Source: Eutreptiella sp. 'Long Island Sound 2002'
Lineage: Eukaryota; Euglenozoa; Euglenophyceae; Eutreptiales; Eutreptiaceae
DNA: 64,000 nucleotides
Direction of reading: 5' to 3'
Assembly: GCA_964036045.1 (NCBI GenBank)
Contig: OZ038389.1
Location: 42,066,119-42,130,118 of the forward strand
Notes under the pieces: generated by a model
Told to the model about the DNA's origin: nothing
Seen by the model: the letters and a program-made list of their open reading frames with translations, nothing else
Databases searched by the model: none
In this document: piece by piece, positions 21,499 to 30,619 of the stretch
Layout: every line of letters starts with the position of its first letter
Position numbering within the stretch: position 1 is the first letter of the stretch
Program-made: the position numbers and the translations under genes

Positions 21499-22977
21499 AT
21501 GTCGGTGAGTTACCGTGCCCTTCAAGGCGTGGTCATCGGCCTCAAGGTCCTACTCCTGTGCACAAACGCGTTCCTTCCCGTCATCCAAGCGCAGGAGCCC
21601 GAGTGCTCTCCCGCCCCCAACGGTCATGCGAAGCCGCCACCCTACCTCATCATCGCATGCAGTTTAGTCAAGCACGAACTGTTTCTGGGGGAGTACATCA
21701 TCCGGACGCTCATGGCCGGGTACGACCACATCCACATTCTGGACAACAACCACGTGGAGACCTGGTCCGCTGCCACGTACACGTTGGTCGAGCCTTTCAT
21801 TGCGTCCGGGCACGTGACGTACCACAACTTCTCTCAGGTCGAGCTGCCCCAATGGGGGCGTCCCCCCCGCCAGGACCCCCGCATGTGGTGCGCCCACAAG
21901 TTCAAGCATACCGCCCGCTGGGTGTCTCTGCAGGACGTGGACGAGTTCCTGGTGGTCAGGGGCAACCGAACCCTCGCGGAGGTCCTGAAGCGGCATTACG
22001 CGAACCCCGCAATCGGGGGCGTGGAGGTGCAGTGGAAGCAACTGTACGACTCCCACTTCCGCTACAGCGATTTCAAGACGTTCCTCTTGTCCGGGGACGG
22101 GCTGGTGTGCGGGGACAACGCCACGCACTTCCCGTACGGCGCGAACCGGCACCCGAAGACGCTCTTTCCGGTCCGTCGCAACAACGCCGCCTGGCCCCTG
22201 AACAACCCCCCGGGATTGGCCGGGCCGCAGCATTTCTGCAACTGTAACACCGACGCGCTCCACGCGGTGCTGCCGAACGGCGCCATCTCCAAAGTGCTGC
22301 CCGAGTTCAACCGTCCCCCACCCAACCCTCAGTATGACGACAGCGTCCTGTTCTGGGCCCATGCCTATTCGCGAGGCTCCATTGAAGGGTGGCTTATGAA
22401 GGTGCATCATGCGTACAAGCCAGGGGGTTCATTGTACGATGACATGCACATGCGACGTGCAAAAGCTGGCGGATGGGTTGGGGATTTGGCCAAATGCCGT
22501 CACCTAAAGCCGGACCCGGACATTATCAAGGATAATGCCCGTTTGCGGCGTCACATGAACTGCTACTATACTCCAAAGATACTGAAAGTGCTGAATGACC
22601 TGCGCATCGCCAGCCTGCGAAGCCTTTTCTTACCAGCCATCGCCAGGTCCGGACGCCACCAGTTGATCACCCTCTTCGCCACGGCAATGCTCGCGGGCCT
22701 GGACTGGGACGAGGAGGCATTCATGGAACGGTACGCGCAAAGGGTCAGCGCAGCCGGCGTCCCGACTGGCTTGCAATGGTACATTGCAGCGGGGTCCCAG
22801 CTGCCAGGGGTCCACCCCGTGTTTCTGAAACAGACGACCGGCAACCCGATCATAACGACAGCCGTCAGCACACCCGAGGAAAAGGCGGCACAACGGACGT
22901 CTGTTGTTCAGGATCTTCTGATGCAGCTGAAACATGCCAATGCCGCCAAGCTCTTCCTTGACGAGGCCCTGGCGTAA
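21499..22977 (+). CDS. Glycosyltransferase, GT92/GT2-like fold, membrane-anchored
   Basis: An intact 492-codon frame begins at the ATG at 21499; the frame is open further upstream but without an earlier ATG. Residues about 8-31 (RALQGVVIGLKVLLLCTNAF) form a hydrophobic segment fitting a signal anchor, placing the enzyme in the secretory pathway. From about residue 49 the fold reads YLIIACSLVKHE..LGEYI, then HIHILDNNHVETW, and WVSLQDVDEF with the D-x-D-type metal/nucleotide-sugar site at about 146-150. Further on are HAYSRGSIEGWLMKVHHAY (about 288-306) and a Cys/His-containing C-terminal part. This arrangement fits the GT92 (DUF23) and related Glyco_tranf_2_4 families, which add sugars to glycoproteins or glycans. 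Acceptor and sugar are unknown. A partial copy starts 12 bp after the stop codon. The gene has no visible intron. Confidence 0.85.
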   Translation: MSVSYRALQGVVIGLKVLLLCTNAFLPVIQAQEPECSPAPNGHAKPPPYLIIACSLVKHELFLGEYIIRTLMAGYDHIHILDNNHVETWSAATYTLVEPFIASGHVTYHNFSQVELPQWGRPPRQDPRMWCAHKFKHTARWVSLQDVDEFLVVRGNRTLAEVLKRHYANPAIGGVEVQWKQLYDSHFRYSDFKTFLLSGDGLVCGDNATHFPYGANRHPKTLFPVRRNNAAWPLNNPPGLAGPQHFCNCNTDALHAVLPNGAISKVLPEFNRPPPNPQYDDSVLFWAHAYSRGSIEGWLMKVHHAYKPGGSLYDDMHMRRAKAGGWVGDLAKCRHLKPDPDIIKDNARLRRHMNCYYTPKILKVLNDLRIASLRSLFLPAIARSGRHQLITLFATAMLAGLDWDEEAFMERYAQRVSAAGVPTGLQWYIAAGSQLPGVHPVFLKQTTGNPIITTAVSTPEEKAAQRTSVVQDLLMQLKHANAAKLFLDEALA

Positions 22978-22988
22978 TGCCAATCTAT

Positions 22989-23125
22989 CGTCCCCCACCC
23001 AACCCTCAGTATGACGACAGCGTCCTGTTCCAGTCCCAAGCCTATTCGCGAGGCTCCATTGAAGGGTGGCTTATGAAAGTGCATCATGCGTACCTGCCCG
23101 GGGCTCAATTGTACGATGATGTGCA
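22989..23125 (+). pseudogene. Partial copy of the glycosyltransferase gene, 5' piece
   Basis: This segment aligns without gaps to 22312-22448 of the intact gene (RPPPNPQYDDSVLF through SIEGWLMKVHHAY), with a cluster of substitutions after VLF and another after HHAY. It ends abruptly at the left end of the hAT element. The alignment resumes at 30423. Confidence 0.92.
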
Positions 23126-23534
23126 CAGACCCGTGGTTAGAAGCGTGCGCACAGACCAGGGTTAAGCGTGCACAAGCGTGCACAGTGTTGAGTGGTAAGT
23201 GTGCATAAGCGTGCGCCATCTCCCTGTCCAGGCGTGCGCAAGTGTTGGGGTATTATATCTGGCGTTTTGGTTCTCCTTCCTCTTTGCCACGAAAGCTGCT
23301 GTACAAAACAAACCTAGATCCAGACCCAAGGTCTACTCGGGCCCCACCGGAGAGGCAAGCACAACCCCCCTCCCGTTCCGGTCACCGGAATTGCCGGAAC
23401 GTGCCGGAACGTTTTGCCGGAACGTTGTGATTCTGTGACGCTCAATGTTTTTCAGTGAAAACGCTTGCTGCTACTGTCAACCGTTGTCGTCCACTTTGCC
23501 AGTAACACTTTTGTTTGTCCATCCACTGGCAGAG

Positions 23535-23862
23535 ATGTTGAAATGTTGTTTTTGTGGCTCCGAGGGGGCATCCATGACTGATTTCCATGATCTGCAACTG
23601 AAGGAGCAGCTGTTATTGCAACAGAAATGGGAAGATGATGTTGACGTTGATGAGGGAAATGTCTGTGATTTCTGTGTCCGTTCTGTCAAACCAAACAAGT
23701 TCTTTGACCAGACCCCTGTTGGTACCCACCGAGATGAACCTATTGGTACCCACCGAGATGAACCTGGACAACGCGACGACTCATCATCTGCTCAGGTTCA
23801 ACAAGTCAAACCAGGCAAATCAGTCAAACCAGTCAAACCAGAACCAAAGAACAAGGGTCCAA
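23535..23862 (+). pseudogene. hAT-encoded zinc-finger protein, N-terminal part
   Basis: An ATG at 23535 opens MLKCCFCGSEG, with a later CDFC pair, so two CxxC knuckles separated by about 45 residues. A short repeated GTHRDEP segment and a Lys/Pro-rich linker (KPGKSVKPVKPEPKNKG) follow. The frame then enters the AAGAACAAGG repeat and the T-rich end of an inserted element. The phase at that point is the same as that of the zinc-finger frame at 28680, so both are pieces of one protein. Confidence 0.65.
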
Positions 23863-24029
23863 GCTTTTTTTTTAGATGCGAAATCTTAATTTTTAGCACT
23901 TATCTTATTTTTTAGCATAAAAAAAAAGATTTCGCGCTAAAAAGTAGGGGAACCTGGGTTTCGGGACTGACCCAATATGCACCCAGTGGCCCTCTTTCCT
24001 TGTTGCCTGCTCCATGCGGTGAGGAGGTA

Positions 24030-24400
24030 CCCTATGCAGGGATGTCATGAATGTGGAAGGTTTTGGGTGCATTACGCAGAACTTGTGTTTCACAACAGGG
24101 GTGTCCCTTTGGAGCTGGGGGGCCTATGCAGAGAGTTCATCGGAGAGGATCACAGGTAATGTCTGAATGTTGTAAAGTAGGGTACTCAGCCACCGTGGCC
24201 AGAGCCCATGTGCACAATTTCATCTGCTCAGAGAACAGGGGTTTCCCTTCGCTGGGGGACCTATGCAGAGAGGTCATTTGAACGGATCATAGGTAATGCT
24301 TGGATTTTGTGAAGTAGGGCACTCAACCATGTTGGCCAGAGCCCAGGGGCACAATTTCAAGTCTCAGCGGAACCGACGTCTCAAGATCGAGGAAGGGACT
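24030..24400. repeat. ~125-bp diverged repeats
   Basis: Two units share AGGTAATG, TTGTAAAGTAGGG.ACTCA, GCCACCGTGGCCAGAGCCCA and GGACCTATGCAGAGAG. The related phrases TTGGCCAGAGCCCATGTGCA and GAGGAAGGGACTACAT recur at 25378 and 26370. Confidence 0.65.
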
Positions 24401-24460
24401 ACATGCTGGTAGCTGGAACAAATGTCTCACTCCTACCCCCCTGCCCCCCTTTCCTTCCGC

Positions 24461-24560
24461 CCCCCCCCCCCCCTGTCGTTCCCCACCCCTTGTCGTTCCC
24501 CGGGGGGGGCTGGGGGACCGTCACTTGGTCAACCCAAAATTTTTCGTTACGGCTCATTGT
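24461..24560. repeat. Dispersed repeat with C-run, GTCGTTCCCC and GGGGGACCGTCACTTG
   Basis: The block closely matches 33830-33930, with CCCCACCCCTTGTC, GGCTGGGGGACCGTCACTTG and CAATTTTTCG-type endings in both. A shorter relative lies at 34160-34250. Confidence 0.75.
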
Positions 24561-24947
24561 GTTGTTGTGTGGGTGACTGTGTTGTGGGGTACTGCCACTT
24601 GTATCCTTTGTACTCATGGCAGGACATTTTGCTCACTTTCGCTGAGAGGAACTTGACAGCACAGCCATGTTTCTCCCTGGGACAAATGTGATTTTCATCC
24701 GCTCTGCGGGGGAACCTGTTTTGGCACAGGTCGTTGGACGCAGTTTTGGGAACAAGTTGTATTTTACAAGGGACATTCCCGAAGGGAAATAGGTTCCCAA
24801 AAATCTGCTTGCGCCTGCCAAGCGGGTCTGTAGTAAAACCTAGTAAACGTTTTTTCAAAAAAAAAATTTTACTAGGTACCCCCCCCCCTCCCATGCCTAG
24901 GAACCACCTTGCGCAAGAACCGCCCCCTGGTTCCACGGTCGAATTTT

Positions 24948-25567
24948 CCACATCACCTTCTTTTTCCAGGGTAATGGGTTTTTGATGGTTCTGGTGGATG
25001 TAGGACAGCTATTCAGGTGTGCAGGACAACAACGCCCCCCCCCCCCCATGCCAATGGACCCCCCATGCCAATGGACCCGCCATGCCAATGCCCCCCCCCC
25101 CCGTCTCGAAAGAAGAAACATGGCCCCCCTGGCTACCCCCTCTCGAAGGAAGAAACACCCCCCCCCGAGATTTTTTCACCAAATCGCACAAAATTGCCCT
25201 TTTTTGCCTAGTTTCCTGAGTGTGCAATGGCATGTGATGGGCACCATCCTTGGTGTCATGTGTTTGGTTTTCAATGTAGATTTTCATTTCTCAAAATGTT
25301 CCAAGTCTCCTATGGAGCAGACTGAAATTGTCTGGTAGGTCATGGCTGCATTTTGTAAAGCCGAGTACTTGGCCATGTTGGCCAGAGCCCATGTGCACAA
25401 TTGCATGTTTCCGGGGAACCAAGGTCTCGGGTTTGAGGAAGGGACTACATCCAGCCAGGTTGTTTCTGCTCATTTCTTCTGGAGTGCATTGTGCCACCCA
25501 GCTGCCCCTGCTTTGCTGCAGCATTTGACAGCCATAGTGATCAACTTCTGGGAGCTTTGCAACGCAG
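24948..25567 (+). repeat. ~620-bp direct repeat, copy 1
   Basis: It is nearly identical to 25940-26560 (offset 992-993 bp), with only a few substitutions and changes in C-run length. The copies are separated by ~370 bp that contains diverged fragments of the same family. Confidence 0.92.
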
Positions 25568-25939
25568 AGTGATCCAGCCAGGTTCACAGTGCTGAAATTT
25601 TTTCAAGCAGGCGTGGGGCCACAGATTTCAGCATGTTTCGCTCAGGTCAAAGTGCCGTGATTCATTCTGTCATTCAGCCAATTGCAGTTGCATGGGATTC
25701 ATGTCTATTTGATAAAAATTTTATTGCGCACTTCACAGAGCTGAATTTTTTCAAGCAGGCCTGGGGCCACCACTTTCAGCTCTGTTGTGTGCCTGGTTTC
25801 CACAATGCTTCCCTGATCAGTGCCACATCTGGACCCAGTGGTATGTTGCGATCCAATGCAGGCCACGCTCGTCAGCTTCATTGACTGCCACATAAAGTAT
25901 ATGGTGCTGAAAAATTTTGAACCAGGCCTGGGGTCATTT

Positions 25940-26560
25940 CCACATCACCTTCTTTTTCCAGGGTAATGGGTTTTAGATGGTTCTGGTGGATGTAGGACAG
26001 CTATTCAGGTGTGCAGGACAACAACGCCCCCCCCCCCCCCATGCCAATGGACCCCCCATGCCAATGGACCCGCCATGCCAATGCCCCCCCCCCCGTCTCG
26101 AAAGAAGAAACATGGCCCCCCTGGCTACCCCCTCTCGAAGGAAGAAACACCCCCCCCCCGAGATTTTTTCACCAAATCGCACAAAATTGCCCTTTTTTGC
26201 CTAGTTTCCTGAGTGTGCAATGGCATGTGATGGGCACCATCCTTGGTGTCATGTGTTTGGTTTTCAATGTAGATTTTCATTTCTCAAAATGTTCCAAGTC
26301 TCCTATGGAGCAGACTGAGATTGTCTGGTAGGTCATGGCTGCATTTTGTAAAGCCGAGTACTTGGCCATGTTGGCCAGAGCCCATGTGCACAATTGCATG
26401 TTTCCGGGGAACCAAGGTCTCGGGTTTGAGGAAGGGACTACATCCAGCCAGGTTGTTTCTGCTCATTTCTTCTGGAGTGCATTGTGCCACCCAGCTGCCC
26501 CTGCTTTGCTGCAGCATTTGACAGCCATAGTGATCAACTTCTGGGAGCTTTGCAACGCAG
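25940..26560 (+). repeat. ~620-bp direct repeat, copy 2
   Basis: Second copy of the 24948-25567 sequence. It diverges after CTTTGCAACGCAG, where copy 1 continues AGTGATCCAGCC. That phrase occurs 110 bp later next to copy 2, consistent with a small insertion or an unequal exchange. Confidence 0.92.
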
Positions 26561-26689
26561 ATTGTGTGTGGTCAGTACATGGAAGAAGAATGACAGCGAT
26601 CCCCACTGTTTGCCTGTCCACACAAGCAGTGTGTCGTGGTTGCTGAGTGGGGACCTCTTTTCAGACGCAGAGTGATCCAGCCAGGTTTT

Positions 26690-27100
26690 TTCTGCTCATT
26701 TCTTCTGCACTGCAAAGTGCCACCCACCTTCCTGTACATTGCTGCAGTGTCTAACAGCCATAGTCATCAACTCCTGGGACATTTGCATCCCAACACATCC
26801 GTTCCTGCATTGTATGCTCACTTTCTGGAGCTTTGGCAGTCTGCCCAGTCAGTCCCCAGTTCCAGATTCCTTGCTCAGATTTTGTTTACAGGGAGGTTTT
26901 TTCACAGTTTTTTTTTGCGCATTTCTTCTGCAGTGCATTGTGCCACCCACGTGCCTGTGCTGCAGTGTCTGCCAGCCATAGTGATCAACTCCTGAGAACC
27001 CTGCATTCAACACATCCGTTCCTGCATTATATGCTCATTTTTTGCAGCCTTTGTTGTCTGCCCAGTCAGTCCCAACGTTCAGATTGCTTGCTCAAACTTT
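26690..27100 (+). repeat. Diverged repeats of the CTGCTCATTTCTTCTG family
   Basis: TTCTGCTCATTTCTTCTGCA.TGCA followed by GTGCCACCCA and CAGCCATAGT.ATCAACT recurs at 26695, 26915 and, in the longer duplication, at 25467 and 26458. No coding frame is supported. Confidence 0.65.
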
Positions 27101-27536
27101 GTTTAGAGGCATTATTCGGCGCACAAAGCCGAGTGGCATTGCCTCGTAGAGCTTGTTTTCAACCACTACTCAGTGGGTGCACAATTTTGCCCATAATTTC
27201 ATGCTCAAGTTTTGCTCATTTCAAATATCTTGAGGTGCACACAGGGAGGGATGCTGCTTCTGTATTTGTTTGGCATTTCCAAAAATCCACGGCATTTTAG
27301 CCCTTCTCCACAAGGAAGGCGTCTTGTGCATCAGTTGCACAGTGGCATGTCCCGACGCCATCAAGTGGGTTACATCATCTTCACGTAATGTACTGTTTAC
27401 TGCAAAAGCACGTTCTGCAAGTGCTCAGCCATCTGCTCCGGTCTTGTTGGCATTCTTTACCGTTCTTTGCTTTGTGCCTTGTTTTGCAGGGTTCGCCTCA
27501 GGAATGTGGATGATTCGTCCGGTGGGGTGCCCCTAG

Positions 27537-28313
27537 GGGGGAGCCTTAAGCGCAGTGCGCGTGCAGTGCGCGCGCAGTGCAACTATTTGGGCGTCCGGCC
27601 GTACTAGAGACCCATACTTTGAGATACTAGGGGCCCCTAGGGGCATCATGGTGACCTCTAGCGGAGGTTTTGACTTCTGATTCTGTCCCCCTTTGTTTGG
27701 GTGTGCCAAAGGTGATTGAGCAGATCTTGCGGTTCGGCAAGGGTAACCACTTACCAAGGGATGAAGAAAGTGTAATCATCCAGGATGGGCTTGATGGTCA
27801 ACCATTCTCTGAAGGCGGCAGTAAAGCGCCAACACTGCAGCCTGCGATTGACCGTTTGCGCCGTGAGAAAAGAGAGAGAGAGGCCAAGAAACAAGCAAAA
27901 CATGCGCAGCAGTTCCTAGAAAAGCGGCAACGCACACTAGATGCTTTTTGTATTGTTGCGCCCCCTCGGGCCGATGTGGCTTCGTCCAGCTCCAATCCCC
28001 CTCAACCCTCTCAGCCCTCGCAACCCCCCGTGGCTACACAATCTCAACCCCAATCCGATTCTAACCGCAAGGGAAAGGAGAGAGCCCCTTCCTCACAACC
28101 GAAACCACGCATGTGGCAGTGGGGCATCGTAAGGAACATGTGTGTGTTATGTTAAGGGAAGGTAGTTTGCAACTTTCTTGAGCTGGGGCAGTTTGGGTCA
28201 CCTAATTCTAAGGGCGTTTCCAAGGGGTGTGCTTGGGGGCTCTTCGGGGGGAACATAGTCTAAAAGTAGCGCGCAGTGCGCGCGCAGTGCGCGCGCAGTG
28301 CAAAGATTCCCCC
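27537..28313 (+). mobile_element. PIF/Harbinger-like element 1 (777 bp, AGT core)
   Basis: The ends are GGGGGAGCC.. and ..ATTCCCCC, flanked by 3-bp duplication TAG (27534-27536 and 28314-28316). Near each end are three 11-bp subterminal motifs of the form GCGCGCAGTGC, all with core AGT. The empty target site is preserved at 43596 in an inverted copy of the host repeat, which confirms both ends. The last 150 bp (28164-28313) align gap-free with the last 150 bp of element 3. It carries one ORF (27670-28155) but no transposase. A 3-bp duplication with GGGGGA ends fits PIF/Harbinger, supported by the DDE fragment in element 3. Confidence 0.88.
27670..28155 (+). CDS. ORF in Harbinger-like element 1, unrecognised
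   Basis: A frame of about 160 codons without a leading ATG. It has an acidic/mixed start (VIEQILRFGKGNHLPRDEES), a highly basic helix (RLRREKREREAKKQAKHAQQ) and a Ser/Pro/Gln-rich tail. An upstream exon or an acceptor near 27711 would be needed to start it. A basic-helix protein in a Harbinger element could be the DNA-binding partner protein, but there is no recognisable Myb/SANT signature. Confidence 0.4.
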   Translation: MTSDSVPLCLGVPKVIEQILRFGKGNHLPRDEESVIIQDGLDGQPFSEGGSKAPTLQPAIDRLRREKREREAKKQAKHAQQFLEKRQRTLDAFCIVAPPRADVASSSSNPPQPSQPSQPPVATQSQPQSDSNRKGKERAPSSQPKPRMWQWGIVRNMCVLC

Positions 28314-28495
28314 TAGGAACTGCATTTCTGCCTCCCCTTCCCACCCCTGGCTTTGTGTTCTCTTAGTTTTACCAAAATCTCACTTTTTACCTGGCCATCT
28401 AAAAAAAAAGATTCTGCTTTTTTGACGTTTTTAAACATGCGAATGACTTTTTTTTTAGATTTTGGGTTTTGTTGGAATCTTATTTTTTAGTAGGG

Positions 28496-28674
28496 AATCT
28501 TTTTTTTTAGATGCGAAATCTTTTTTTTTAGATGCGAAATCTTTTTTTGTAGATGTTTTTGCTCATTTTTTAGCTGTTTTTGCTCATTTTTTAGCTGTTT
28601 TGACTTAAATTTTAGTACTTTTCTTAAATTTTAGCGCATCTAAAAAAAAGATTTCGCATCTAAAAAAAAAGATT
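28496..28674. repeat. 179-bp fold-back repeat
   Basis: AATC-T9-AGATGCGAAATC at 28496-28520 is exactly inverted at 28650-28674, and an extra copy of T9-AGATGCGAAATC follows the left arm. The middle carries two GTTTTTGCTCATTTTTTAGCT units. A degenerate inverted version occurs in 43249-43450. It forms the right end of the 4.8-kb insertion. Confidence 0.85.
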
Positions 28675-28679
28675 ATCCC

Positions 28680-29226
28680 AAGAACAAGGCCCGCAGAACC
28701 GTCAAAACCGTCACAGTAGATGATCGCGTTGCAAAATTCGGAAAATACGGCTTGTACAATGGGAACGGTGTTCTGATGTGCCGGTGCTGCGGTAAACGTG
28801 TTGACTATAACCGAGAAGACACAATCAACAGTCACATCACAAGTCAGACCCACGATAAACGTTGTGCTGCCCACATCGCAGAAGGAGCCCCATATGTTTT
28901 GGCCCCCGGTTACAACGAACGGCAACAACGCTACACTCGGAAGGAAGCAGAAAAAAAGGAGCGAGGCGAAAAACGGAAACGGCATGAGTATGTGGCTGAG
29001 AAGTGGGATGAGGACCGGGAGAAACGTTACCGTGCAGAACTCGCTGAGCTGAAGCGGGGAAAACGTGCCGCCCTGGCCAACGAACCCGATGTTGTCTTGA
29101 TGTGGTCAAGTGGTGGCTCAATGCTGCAGAATGTGCTATGAAAGGCTTGTTGACTCCTGAGCGACGATTTATGGCCGAGGACACTCAGATGGGTTATTTG
29201 TATGCAATGGTCAATGGTGATATCAA
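28680..29226 (+). pseudogene. hAT-encoded BED/CGGBP1-like zinc finger protein, C-terminal part
   Basis: The frame reads PKNKARRTVKTVTVDDR, then AKFGKYGLYNGNGVLMCRCC and GKRVDYNREDTINSHITSQT with a closing H. This is the CxxC...HxxxxH finger of hAT/CGGBP1-type proteins (LFC..C...h.r..ti..H..sktH). A Lys/Glu-rich helix (about 28930-29070) follows. Around 29093 the frame shifts by one base, after which VKWWLNAAEC and GLLTPERRF continue to 29226, where SINE-like repeats interrupt. These proteins bind transposon ends. The protein is broken by the 4.8-kb insertion, the frameshift and the repeats. Confidence 0.7.
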
Positions 29227-29655
29227 TAATTTGCAAATTGAGTGACAAAAAGTGCAAAAAACTTCGGTGGGTGGCAGAGACAAGTGACAAAAAGTGCAAA
29301 AAAACTTCGGCAGCCCGGTAGAGGGGATTGAACCTACGCTTGCAGATCTGTAGTCCAGTGCATATCCACTGGACCAGTGGCCAGTTCTGACATACTGCTG
29401 ACCAGGAACCATATACAGACCGAGAGATGAAAATTTTTTTTTGCAAATTGAGTGACAAAAAGTGCAAAAAACTTCGGTGGGTGGCAGAGTCAAGTGTCAA
29501 AAAGTGCAAAAAAAATCGGTGGCCCGATGGAGGGGATTGAACCTACGCTTGCAGATCTGTAGACCAGTGCATATCCACTGGACCATGGCCGGTTCTGACA
29601 TCCTGCTGACCAGGAACCATATACATACCGAGAGATGAAATTTTTTTTTTGCAAA
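29227..29655 (-). repeat. Two tandem tRNA-Arg-derived SINE-like units
   Basis: Two ~210-bp units each have a minus-strand tRNA-like head. Box A TGGTCCAGTGG lies at 29366-29376 and 29575-29585, box B GGTTCAATCCC at 29324-29334 and 29533-29543, with the GGATATGCACTGG context typical of tRNA-Arg. TTTGCAAATTGAG occurs left of unit 1, between the units and right of unit 2, as a target duplication would. A 38-bp phrase (GTGACAAAAAGTGCAAAAAA then CTTCGG) is doubled inside each unit. They interrupt the hAT coding region. Confidence 0.75.
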
Positions 29656-30312
29656 TTGAGGGATGCTTTGGGTTTCCACATTACTCCAACTACCGAACAA
29701 CCAAAAGGAAGGTGTGTTTGCGCCCTGGGACTGAGATCCTGGGCACCGGGAACCTCTTTTGCTGAAAAAACGGCTCGCCGGAACGTTGCGCCGGAACATT
29801 GGGTTTTTCTTGCCGGAACGGGAGGGGGGTTGCAAGCATGCACCGCCACGCGGATATATTTCGACAGCAACCATGGTATGGAAAGATGGATATTTGGCAC
29901 TACCGTGGGGGGTGGAAGTCAGAAGTTGCCTGCGCCACAGGGTGGTGCGGTATGCTTGTCAGAAAGGAGTAGACACTCAGACCTTTAGCTGAGGCATGCC
30001 GCCACATGTCGGTCAGCAAGTGATTATACACCGGGATGGAGGATGATCCCTTCCCTTGTATTGCATTATCAATTTCCTCTTCGTCACTCACACTACCTTT
30101 TTGCTTAGCATCGCCATTTGTTGGTGGACACATTTAAGGACTTGTTGTACATGATGCCTGGCCAAGTGGGGCGCTATCATTGCACGGAATGGACAGGGGG
30201 CCCTTTTTCAAAACACAATTCCCTTAAACAACAATTCCACGAGCACCACTTTTATTTCTACAGAGAACCAGTGCATGATTACACAAGAGGTCCACCTCTG
30301 TGTCCCTGAGCC
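29656..30312. other. Right internal part of the hAT element, no clear ORF
   Basis: A short plus-strand frame (30118-30309) and a minus-strand frame (29900-30133) with an acidic stretch SDEEEIDNAIQGKG are open, but neither resembles a transposase domain. GCCGGAACGTT motifs near 29777-29823 mirror those near 23394-23426. Confidence 0.4.
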
Positions 30313-30422
30313 CAAGCGTGCACAAGCGTGCGGAGGGCTGGGGTGTAAGCGTTCGTAAGCTTGCATAGCCATGGAAACTAAGCGTGCGCAAGCGTACACG
30401 CACGCTTCTAACCACGGGTCTG

Positions 30423-30619
30423 GACGTGCACATGCGACGTGCAAAAACTGGACGTTGGGTTGGGGCTTTGGCCAAATGCCGTCACCCACACCAGGACCTG
30501 GACAGGACTCAAGGATAATGCCCGTTTGCGGCGTCACATGAACTGCTACTATACTCCAAAGGTACTGAAAGTGCTGAATGATCTGCGCATCTCCAGCCTG
30601 CGAAGCCTTTTCTTACCAG
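30423..30619 (+). pseudogene. Partial copy of the glycosyltransferase gene, 3' piece
   Basis: The alignment to the intact gene resumes at 22441 directly after the hAT element and continues to 22636, with one inserted base near 30510 that breaks the frame. Identity stops sharply at TTACCAG; here the sequence goes on as TAAGGCTTGG while the gene has CCATCGCC. CCA|GTAAGG would be a good splice donor. Confidence 0.92.

Larger units (their letters stand above)
23857..28679. mobile_element. 4.8-kb insertion inside the hAT ORF
   Basis: The interval is flanked by the 10-bp direct repeat AAGAACAAGG (23847-23856 and 28680-28689). Just inside each end is the same inverted motif, nine T then AGATGCGAAATC (23865-23885 and its complement at 28654-28674). 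Removing it joins the two hAT coding pieces in frame (PKNKG / PKNKA). It holds no convincing ORF of its own. An inverted partial copy of its right half lies at 43249-43860. The superfamily is unknown; the long duplication would suit a MULE-like element, but that is only a guess. Confidence 0.65.
23126..30422. mobile_element. 7.3-kb hAT-superfamily transposon
   Basis: A perfect 24-bp terminal inverted repeat beginning CAGACCCGTGGTTAGAAGCG bounds the interval. It is flanked by 8-bp duplications GATGTGCA (23118-23125) and GACGTGCA (30423-30430), one mismatch apart. The element splits a partial glycosyltransferase copy, which gives independent proof of the ends. Subterminal AAGCGTGC motifs repeat near both ends (23165-23215 and 30313-30405), as expected for hAT transposase sites. 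An inner inverted pair around ACAACCCCCCTCCCG (23357 and about 29826) and GCCGGAACGTT motifs lie further in. It encodes a zinc-finger protein (23535-23862 plus 28680-29226, interrupted), but no complete DDE/hATC transposase is left. Confidence 0.9.
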
